This document shows, in pieces, positions 20,150 to 28,721 of a stretch of DNA of 35,101 bases. Source of the DNA: Rhizaria sp. SCN 62-66 (taxonomy: Eukaryota > Rhizaria, unplaced); NCBI GenBank assembly GCA_001724265.1, contig MEDY01000339.1:1-35101 (forward strand). Reading direction: 5' to 3'. The notes beneath the pieces are model-generated. The model worked only from the letters and a program-made list of their open reading frames with translations. It had not been told where the DNA came from and made no database searches. Made by a program: the position numbers and the translations under genes. Numbering within the stretch: position 1 is the first letter of the stretch; each line of letters starts with the position of its first letter.

Positions 20150-22835
20150 ATGAGCGCCCCGTCCCACGCCGCTGCCGCTGCCCCCGCGGCCGCCCGGCAG
20201 CTGCCCGCCTTGACCACCAACTCGGCCTCGGCCTCGGACGCCATCACGACGACCTCGACGCAGGGCTACACATACGCCTCGGCCGCCACCGCCGCTGCCG
20301 CGGCCATCGCGTCCTCGCCTCTCAGCGCCGCCGCGTCGGACGACTCGCTGCCCACGGAGACATTCACGCCCTCCGCCAGCGGCTGCAGCAATACCAACGA
20401 CAACGACGACAACGCTGGTAACAGTGGCACCGCGACAGCGACGGCGGCGCCCTTCGCGGACGTGGTTGCGCGCCTGCGCAAGTCCGCCGCCAAGGCCTTC
20501 CGCGCGGGCCAGTTTGCGAACGCGGCGGTGCACTGCTCCGAGGCGATCGCGCTGGACCCCGCGAACCACACACATTACAGCAACCGCTCGGCGGCCTTCG
20601 CAGCGCTTCAGAACTACCCACGCGCGCTCAAGGACGCGCTTAAGTGCGTCGCGCTGTGCCCGGCTTTCGGCAAGGGCTACTTCCGGGCGGGCTACGCGCT
20701 CGAGTCGATGCTGCGCTACCGCGAGGCGCTCACCTACTACGACCAGGTACGTTTACCGCGACTGGTCAACACAAAAAGGCTCAGTGAGACGACTGACTTT
20801 TCTTCGATGCGACGATACCTCCTCACCGTGTTTTCATGAATCCGTCTTATCTTTGTCTTTAATCTCCTTTGTGATGCTTTCCTAGGGCCTGGCGGTTGAT
20901 CCGCAGCTGTTGGACCTGAAGGTCGCCTCGGCGGGGCTGCGCTCCGTCATCGCCGAGCTGGAGGCCTCGGCCGCCAACGGCACCACGGCTCCCGCTGACG
21001 CCTCAGCCTCGGCCAGCAGCGCTGCTGAGAGCGCGTCCGCCGCTGCCAGCGCCGGCTCCGGTGCTGACGGCGGCAGCAGTGTGGCCGCGGGCGGCGCGGG
21101 CGCGACGGGCGAGTCCAAGAGCAGCGGCACGAGTCTGGGCAGCCCGCTGGCGTCGCCTGCCGGCGCCGGCGCGGCCGCGGGGGTCCGCGCGCCGCCCGAC
21201 ACGGACAAGTTCGCGCGGCTGGTCGACTGGCTGGTCCAGGGTGGGGCCAAGTTCCCCAAGCTCTACCTCAAGTACTACACGGAAGGGTTCCGCGGCGTGC
21301 ACGCGGCGACGCACATCGCGCCCAACACCATGGTGCTTTACATCCCGCAGAACTACATCATCACCTCGGAGCTGGCCCGCGCCTCCGAGATCGGCTGCCG
21401 CATCACAGAGAGCCAGGTCGTTTTGCGGTCCAAGCACTCCTACCTGGCGGCGTACCTGTTGCAGGAGCGCGACAAAGGCGCGGCTTCCTTCTGGTCGCCC
21501 TACATCGACATCCTGCCCAAGTCCTTCGACAACGTGCCGTTGTTCTTCCGCGAGCGCGAGCTGGGCTGGCTCGAGGGCTCCTTCACGCGGTCCAAGATCG
21601 CCGACCGGCTTGAGTCGCTGCAGGCCGAATACGACGCGCTGCGCCGCGCGCTGCCCGAGTTCAACCAGTGGCGCTTCGAGGAGTTTGTGTGGGCGCGGCT
21701 GGCGGTCATCACGCGCATCTTCGGGCTCGTCATCGACGGGCTTAAGACGGACGGCATGGTGCCCTACGCGGACATGCTCAACCACCGGCTGCCGCGCGAA
21801 ACCCGATGGATGTTCGACGACTCGTGCACAGGTTTCACTATCACATCGATCCCGGCAATCCAGCGCGGCGAGCAGGTGTTCGACTCGTACGGCCGCAAGT
21901 GCAACAACCGCTTCTTCATCAACTACGGCTTCACTGTGCGCGACAACCCCGACAACGAGGCGGTGATCCGCGTCGAGATCCCCGCGCAGGACCCGCAGCT
22001 CAACTGGAAGTTGCGTGCGCTCATCGGCTCCACGGATCCGCGCCGCGAGTACCAGGTCCCCATCGGCTACTCGGACACCAAGAGCTTCGAGCTGTTCGCC
22101 TTCATGCGCCTCTCCGTGGCCACTGAGGACGAGATTCCCGCCGCGTCCCGCGCCATGGCGCGCGTAGAGATGCGCGGCGCGCCCGTGTCGCTGCGCAACG
22201 AGCGTGCTGCGCTGGCTGCGCTCGCTGCCGCCGCGCGCAACATGCTCCGCGGCTACCCGCAGACGCTGGAGGAAGACAACGCGCGTCTCGCGTCGGGCGA
22301 GCTGCGCGAGTACTCGAACGAGTGGAACGCAGTGGTCATGCGTTCCGGCGAGAAGGCCGTGCTGCAGTGGTTCGTCGACCTGGAGGCGCGCTGCGCGCCG
22401 CTGCTGTTCGTGTCGCGCGAGATCGTCAAGAAGCTCATCGCGCGCTCGCAGCAGCACCAGAAGACGATCACCGTGACTTCCGCGGTGGCCGAGGCGGCGG
22501 ACGCGGCGCTCGACGCGGCGGCCGCTGGCACCAAGGGCAGCAACGCGGTCAAGAAGATGCCGGTCGCAATGAGCGACATCAGTCCCGCCACGTCCGGCGC
22601 CGCGCCCGCGCCCGTGTCCGTGCCCATGACCGAGGGCGACGACGATCTCCCCGCCACGGAGAGCGACGCCACCACACCCGCGGCCGTGGCCGCGGAGGAC
22701 GAGCATCGCGAGGAGGGTGAGGCGACGCCCGTGGCCGAGATCCAGGAGGCCGCCGCGGCGGGCGCAGACATCACCACCCCGCTGACGCAGATGATGTGGA
22801 ACTACCTCGAGCTCGTCCTGGACGGGTCCGACTGA
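20150..22835 (+). CDS. TPR-SET protein methyltransferase (Rubisco-LSMT/SETD3-type)
   Basis: Exons 20150-20746 and 20886-22835, phase 0 (intron 139 bp, GTACGT...CCTAG), 848 residues. Three TPR repeats at about 107-208 resemble STI1-type co-chaperone TPRs (for example KAFRAGQFANAAVHCSEAIALDP). The intron falls inside TPR3 and splicing completes it (YYDQ-GLAVDP). A split SET domain of the LSMT/SETD3 class follows at about 312-548, with PYADMLNHRLP (SAM/active-site NH motif) and the final FDSYGRKCNNRFFINYGF carrying the catalytic Tyr. A helical substrate-binding region follows, then an Ala/Thr-rich acidic tail. Such enzymes methylate Lys or His of non-histone proteins (Rubisco, actin). The TPRs could recruit a substrate or Hsp70/90 (inference). 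The ATG at 20150 is preferred because it follows a pyrimidine-rich leader; an earlier in-frame ATG at 19841 is less likely. Confidence 0.88.
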
Positions 22836-23661
22836 AGTGGTGTTTGTAGCGTCGCCCGCAGGGAAGCTCATGTCCCAGCACGCATTTGTTGTTGAAAACT
22901 GTGTATATGAACCTTGTGAGAAGTAAATCTGGCCAATTCAATGTTTAAAGTTGTAGATCTACATTGTGCTTGGACAATACAATGCAATATTAATGCACGA
23001 TTTGTTGGTTATAAAGGTTTTGTATGAATTGTTGAAAGTATGAAGCAGAGGTTTGCCGGTGCATAACGTTGGAGATAAACGCTAGCGTTCATGTATGGAA
23101 GAAAGAAAAGCAAAGCAGAATGAGAAACTGGGTATACGCGTTCTGCTCTTGGAATGGGAGCATCCAACACATCAGCAAAGAAGAAAAGAATCCGAGTGCA
23201 GACCATTCTGCAGTGAACTAGGACTGCGTCATGTGTGAGCATAAAAAGACTGTGTGCAAGACCTTGAGCGAAGGAGATAAAGCGAGAACTAGAACATTGG
23301 TTGTAAAGTCGCACGGCTCAATGGTACACTAAAATGTGAACGAGTGCCTCCTGATGGCTTGTGTAAGCTGAACGTGGCAATGAGACTGCGTGCAACTAAG
23401 GGAAACAAGAAAATAGAAACAGATTCAAGAGCAAGGGAAACCAAAAACAAGAAACTACGTAAAGCAATGTAAACAACTCCAGAGCAAGCCAAATAACGAC
23501 GTGAGACCATCAGCAAACTACATCAGCAACGATAAGTCATTTCAGCAGCATAAAACATGATGTGTGCAAGACTACACGTCTTCACATCAAGCATGTTATG
23601 CATTGATATCATCTGCTGCTAGTGTTGTTGCGCCCAGCGCGCCGCGCTGCGTGTCGCGCGT
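22836..23661. other. Spacer between convergent TPR-SET and SAXO genes
   Basis: 826 bp of AT-rich DNA containing two convergent 3' ends. Minus-strand open frames at 23009-23314 and 23289-23516 have no recognisable product and codon composition unlike the genes. Nothing else seen. Confidence 0.5.
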
Positions 23662-26266
23662 TTACCGGAGGTAGCGGAAGCTGCCGGTCATGCGCTCCGC
23701 GGGCTGCGTGCGGTCCTTGTACGTCCCGTCGTCGTACAGCACGTAGTTGGCGCGGTGGTCCGTCTTGAAGTCGCGGTCCTCGCCGTCGCGCGCGCCGCCC
23801 TCGTGGGGCTTGAACGACCGGCGCATCGCGTTCGGGTGCTGGTGGAAGTCGCGCGCGTGCGTCGACTGCGCGTCAAACGGCGCCGACTTCACCACAGTCT
23901 CCGCAGGACGCACGGCGCGAGACGGCTCCACGCGACCGTGATTCTTGTAGTCCTCGCGGGCCGTGGAGTTGCCCTCCCAGGGCAGGTCGGGGTTCACGGT
24001 CGCCTTGGGCTTGAAAGGCTGGCGAACGGAGACGGGCCGAGCGATGTAGTCGTTGTTATAGTTAGTGTTGCTGTCAAAGGGCGCGTCAGAGTGCAAGGCG
24101 GACTGAGCGGGCTTGAACGACGCTGTCTTCTGCTGGGGCCACGCCTGAAAGTCGTTCTTCGTCGTACTCGTGCCATCGAAGGGGCCGGAAGGAACATACT
24201 GATTCTCAGGACGCTTGGCGCGCTCAGCCACGTAACCCTTGTTGTCATAGTTGGCGTGCGTCTCCGTGCGGAAGTCGCGGTTCTCGGGCACAGTGTTCTG
24301 CCCATTCGCGGGGCGACAGAGGGCCGCGGGAACACCGCGCGTCGAGCCGTACTGACCCTGCTCAGTGCCGAAGTCGCGGTTCTCAGCGGTGCGATGCGCC
24401 TGCTCGTTGGGCTTGAACGACCGGCGGGTGGCACTGGGATGCTGGTGGAAGTCGCGGGCGTGGGTGCTTGTGGCGTCAAACGGGGCGCTCTTGACCACGG
24501 TCTCCGCCGGGCGCACCGCGCGCGGGGGCTCTACGCGGCCGTGGTTCTTGAAGTCCTCACGCTGAGTGGAGTTTCCCTCCCACGGCAAGTCGGGGTTGAC
24601 CGTAGCCTTGGGCTTGAAGGGCTGACGCACGGCCGACGGGTGGTTAATGTAGTCCTTGTTGTAGTTGGTACTGCCATCGAACGGCGCGTCAGAGTGCAGC
24701 GCCGACTGTGCGGGCTTGAACGAGGACGTCTTCTGCTGCGGCCAGGCCTGGAAGTCGTTCTTGGTCGTAGACGTCCCGTCAAACGGCCCACTGGGCACAT
24801 ACTGGTTTTCGGGGCGCTTGGCACGCTCCGCCACGTAGCCCTTGTTGTCGTAGTTGGCGTGCGTCTCGGTGCGGAAGTCACGGTTCTCGGGGACCGTGTT
24901 CTGTCCGTTGGCGGGACGGCACAGCGCAGCGGGCTTGCCGCGGGTGGAGCCGTACTGGCCCTGCTCGGTGCCAAAGTCGCGGTTCTCAGCGGTGCGGTGC
25001 GCCTGCTCGTTCGGCTTAAAGGAGCGGCGCGTCGCGTTGGGATGTTGGTGGAAGTCGCGGGCGTGGGTGCTCGTGGCGTCGAACGGCGCGGACTTGACCA
25101 CAGTCTCGGAGGGCCGGACCGCGCGGGGCGGCTCCACGCGGCCGTGGTTCTTAAAGTCCTCGCGTTGCGTGCTGTTGCCCTCCCAGGGCAGATCCGGGTT
25201 CACCGTGGCCTTGGGCTTGAAGGGCTGGCGGACCGAAGACGGGTGGTTGACGTAGTCCTTACTGTAGTTTGTGCTGGCGTCGAAGGGCGCGTCAGAGTGC
25301 AGCGCGGACTGAGTAGGCTTGAAGGACGCAGTCTTTTGCTGGGGCCACGCCTGGAAGTCGTTCTTCGTGGTGCTGGTCCCATCGAAGGGGCCTGAGGGAA
25401 CGTACTGGTTCTCGGGGCGCTTGGCACGCTCGGCGACATAGCCCTTGTTATCGAAATTGGCATGAGTCTCGGTGCGGAAGTCGCGGTTCTCCGGTACAGA
25501 GTTCTGGCCATGGGCAGGCCGGCACAGGGCAGCAGGCTTACCACGCGTCGAGCCGTACTGGCCTTGCTCAGTGCCGAAATCGCGGTTCTCCTCTGTGCGG
25601 TGCGCCTGCTCGTTGGGCTTGAACGACCGGCGGGTCGCGTTAGGGTGGTTGTGAAAGTCGCGCGCGTGCGTCGACTGCGCGTCAAACGGTGCAGACTTTA
25701 CAACGGTCTCCGCAGGACGCACGGCGCGGGGCGGCTCCACGCGGCCGTGGTTCTTGAAGTCCTCGCGTTGGGTCGAGTTGCCTTCCCAGGGAAGGTCGGG
25801 GTTGACAGTAGCCTTGGGCTTGAAGGGCTGGCGCACGGCAGAGGGGTGGTTGACAAAGTCCTTGTTGTAGTTCGTGCTTCCGTCGAACGGTGCGTCGGAG
25901 TGCAGCGCGGACTGGGAAGGCTTGAAAGACGCGGTCTTCTGTTGGGGCCAGGCCTGAAAGTCGTTCTTCGTGGTCGACGTTCCGTCGAACGGACCAGACT
26001 CAAGGGCCTTGTCTGTGCGAACGACGCGCTGAGCACGCTCGCCCTGCTGACCTTCATAGTCTTGGATGTAAATACTCTTGTACGCCGGCTTGTCGTACGG
26101 GAGGAACGGCTCCGGGAATTTTCTGCTCGTGCGGACAGCACCAGTGGTGAGAGGCGAGAGACGGCAAAAAACAAGGAGCGGAATGTGAGCCAACGTTGCG
26201 GTTGAATACAAAAGCCAACAAATATATTATAAATCATGCATGGGTTTCAACGTACACTGTGCTCAT
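23662..26266 (-). CDS. SAXO: SAXO-type (Mn-repeat) axonemal microtubule-associated protein
   Basis: Exons 26266-26256 (11 nt) and 26122-23662, phase 2, 823 residues. The main exon has no usable ATG at its 5' end. An upstream ATGAGCACAGT followed by GTACGT splices to it in frame, giving MSTV-KFPEPFLPYD; the acceptor could also be 4 nt earlier in the minus-strand direction (one extra residue). The protein is four copies of a 201-residue unit, the last incomplete, each with short modules starting PFDG/PWEG/PFDA and continuing ST...DF..HP...R..FKP. This is the Mn-type microtubule-binding signature of SAXO/FAM154 and MAP6-related proteins that bind and stabilise axonemal doublets or basal bodies. 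The short KFPEPFLPYD N-terminus also fits SAXO. No membrane segment, no catalytic domain. It lies head-to-head with DRC4. Family call is good; the exact SAXO member is unknown. Confidence 0.85.
23690..25992 (-). repeat. Tandem 603-bp coding repeats (three full, one partial)
   Basis: Units 25992-25390, 25389-24787 and 24786-24184, plus a diverging partial fourth from 24183. The distance between equivalent PFDG codons is 603 bp in all three intervals. Most differences between copies are at third codon positions. Confidence 0.95.
26123..26255 (-). other. Intron after an 11-nt first coding exon of SAXO
   Basis: 133 bp, donor GTACGT, acceptor GAGCAG, phase 2. Supported by the lack of any ATG start in the main exon, the donor match to the window's consensus, and a length like neighbouring introns. 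Not proven without a transcript. Confidence 0.7.
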
Positions 26267-26695
26267 AGGGGCTCAGACGATTACCAGAGTGGCAGCAGGA
26301 AGGAAACGGGCAGCTGCTCTTGTCATCTTCTTGCTTGCCGTTACTCGCCGCATTTTTCGGCCCCGCGACAGACTTGCTAAAGTCGGCTGGAGCTCAAACT
26401 TTCTGAGTCAATATCTCGCCATTCTCATCATTGAATCAGCGATTGACAAAACTAAATTACTAATCATACTCTATAATAATGCGTACTATTTGGAACTCTT
26501 TTCCTTTTCTGTTCCTCCCCCTCGCAGCCTTTTTACTCGCGAGAGTCGTAGTCGTCCCAAGAAACGACCTTCCAATCATCAATCGACCGTGCACTGCCCT
26601 ATACGTGGGTCGAACCAAGCACCTGACCACCGTTTCCTACCTATTACTGTGGTTATATTGACTACAACGCCGCTCTGAGACGCGACCCTTTCACA
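26267..26695. promoter_or_regulatory. Shared divergent promoter region of two axonemal genes
   Basis: 429 bp between the ATGs of SAXO (minus) and DRC4 (plus), which must contain both promoters. I looked for an RFX X-box (paired GTTRCY half-sites) and saw only an isolated half-site near 26339, so no specific factor is claimed. The 60 bases before the DRC4 ATG look like a leader. Confidence 0.5.
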
Positions 26696-28174
26696 ATGTC
26701 TCTGTCCCTGACTCCCGCTGGGTAAGTTCACACTCTCTTCATCGACTCTGTTTCCAACCAACTCTTGGCTTCCTCAACGACTTGGCATCTCATCATCACT
26801 CACGACTCTTTTTTTCACTCGACACCGTGTGATTTATTTACGTTTCTCTACAGCATTGTCCCGTCGGACGACCCGGCGGTGCTCCGCCAGCAGCTACGGC
26901 AGCTGAAGCAAGAGGCGCTGACGGAGAAGCAGCTCCTCAACGACTTCCAGCAGCAGAAGGACCGCATTGAGCAGCTCTGGACGCTGGAGAAGCAGAATCG
27001 CGACGACGTCAAGATGGACCTCCGCAATAAGCTCCGTCAGAAGCAGGATCTCGAGGAGAAGCACGCGTTCGAGCTCAAGGCCTACAAGCAGAAGCTCAAG
27101 CATTTGCTGCACGAGCACCAGACGGCCGCGACAGACCTGCGCTACGACGCCGCCGTGTCGCTCCGCGCGCTCGAGGACGCGCACCGCGCCTCGGAGTCGG
27201 AGCTCAAACTTGACGCCAAGGCCGTCAAGGCTGTTCGCCGCGAGATGGAGGTGCAGCACCTGCATCTGATCCGCACGATCAAGCTCGAGCAGGAGGCACG
27301 CGTCATGGCGCTGCGGCAGGAGTACGAGCTGCGCGCGCAAGAGCTTAAGGCACACTTTGAGCAGGCGCTGCAGACGGCGCTGACGGAGCTGGACAACGAC
27401 CGGCGCGAGCAGGTGCAGAGGCTCGAGGCGCGCAAAACGGCCTTCACGGCGCGGCTCATGGGCGAACACCGGCGCGCCATGGAGCGCCTTAAGGCCTACT
27501 TCCGCGACATCAAGCTGGCAAACCTGGGCGTGATCAAGGGGCTCAAGGCGGACGTAGAGAAGCTCAAGGACGACGACGCGCACCTCACGCGCGAAGTGCG
27601 CGCCATCTCGCAGGTCAACCAGCGGCTCGCGCGCCCGCTCGAGGCCGCGCTCGCGCAGGCCGCGGAGCTGGAGCGGCTCGTCGTCGTGCACCAGCGCGAG
27701 CGCGCCGAGCTGGCCGAGGCCCAGGACGCGCTGGGGGCGCTGCAGGAGCGCGAGAAGAACCTGGTGTGGGAGGGCGAGGTGGTGCGGCAGAAGTTGGACC
27801 GCGCGACGGCCGAGCGCGGCGAGCTGCAGCGCAAGCTCGACGAGTCGGTGCAGGACACGCGCCAAAAGGCCGCCTTCCGCGGGCTCGTGCTCACGCGCAA
27901 GGTGGCCGCGACGGCGCAGGACCTGGAGAAGACCGAGGCGGCGCTGTCCGAAGTGCTGGCGTCGACGAATCTGTCGCCCGAAGCCGCGGGCGAGCTCCGC
28001 CACAGTCTCGAGGAAGTGTTGGTCACGAAGAACCGCGCGGTGCAGCGGCTTGAGGACGAGTTGGTCGCGCTCAAGCAGCGGTACGCCGCGACCGTGCAGC
28101 TGTACGAAGCCAAGCTGCGCGAGTACGCCATCCCCGTTGAGGCGCTGGGGTTCAATGCCGTGCGCCGCGTGTGA
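26696..28174 (+). CDS. DRC4: Dynein regulatory complex subunit 4 (GAS8)
   Basis: Exons 26696-26721 and 26854-28174, phase 2 (intron 132 bp, GTAAGT...CTACAG), 448 residues (about 480 in animals). DRC4 is a coiled-coil rod of the nexin-dynein regulatory complex that links outer doublets and controls dynein in motile flagella. Family landmarks in order: a Leu/Lys/Glu coiled coil, KAYKQKLKHLLHEHQ, the LKAYFRDIKLANLGVIKGLK block (GAS core), DDDAHLTREVRAISQVNQRLARPL, then KAAFRGLVLTRKV, LASTNLSP, and the closing YEAKLREYAIPVEALGF. The first exon encodes only eight whole codons (MSLSLTPA) and the ATG lies in a leader-like context. No membrane segment. Head-to-head with SAXO, tail-to-tail with the SNAPC4-like gene. 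Identity is very firm from the conserved blocks. Confidence 0.95.
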
Positions 28175-28721
28175 GCTCTTGAGTGTGCAAATGTACAAGT
28201 CGTGGCAAGTGGCTACGAACGAGTTCGTGTAGCAGTGTGATTGATTCGGTAAAGCGTTGCTTCCAGAAAGCGAGTGCGAGATATCTCGTGTGTACCACTC
28301 TTTAATACGAAACTTATTGACTGACTGCAGCTCTTCGCAGTGAATGACATGAATTATGTTAACTTAGTAAGCTTAACATTAATTACGAATACAAAGCAGG
28401 CCAACTCACTAAGAGATTGTCAGCGTGTATCCCTTCAATGATGACAATTTCCCCCTATGAAATTCTGAGCTCCAAGTAATAATAGTTGAATCTGGAAACT
28501 ACAATAATCCGTACACTAACTCAAAAACATGTTGGATTTGTATTTTAAAAAAAAGGAACGTTACGGTGGATCCACGTAGATGTTTGCTCTGACACAAACT
28601 TAACTTGAGGGTAGAGTGTCTCCTTTGAATGGCCGGGAGATCTGCACTGCGCTGTCACCGATGTTGCTGGATAGAAAGAAACTAGAGGAATAATTAGATA
28701 AAGTACGAGGCAAATGGTTAA
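28175..28721. other. Spacer between convergent DRC4 and SNAPC4-like genes
   Basis: 547 bp of AT-rich sequence holding two convergent 3' ends. No open frame of gene-like composition and no RNA gene recognised. Confidence 0.5.

Noticed and set aside
21003-22871. 622-residue open frame on the minus strand opposite the TPR-SET gene
   Set aside because: The plus strand encodes conserved SET and TPR motifs. The antisense frame is His/Arg/Val-rich without motifs and results from G/C-rich third positions. The same applies to antisense frames at 26894-28198 and 23755-25395.
23009-23516. Two small minus-strand frames between TPR-SET and SAXO
   Set aside because: AT-rich codon use, no recognisable domain, located where two 3' UTRs are expected.
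26595-26625. tRNA-like B-box (reverse complement of GGGTCGAACC) in the SAXO-DRC4 spacer
   Set aside because: On the minus strand the T-arm stem does not pair correctly, and no D-arm, anticodon stem or acceptor stem can be formed around it.
26267-26695. RFX X-box in the divergent promoter of the axonemal genes
   Set aside because: Only one half-site-like GTTACT was found near 26339, with no inverted partner at the right spacing.
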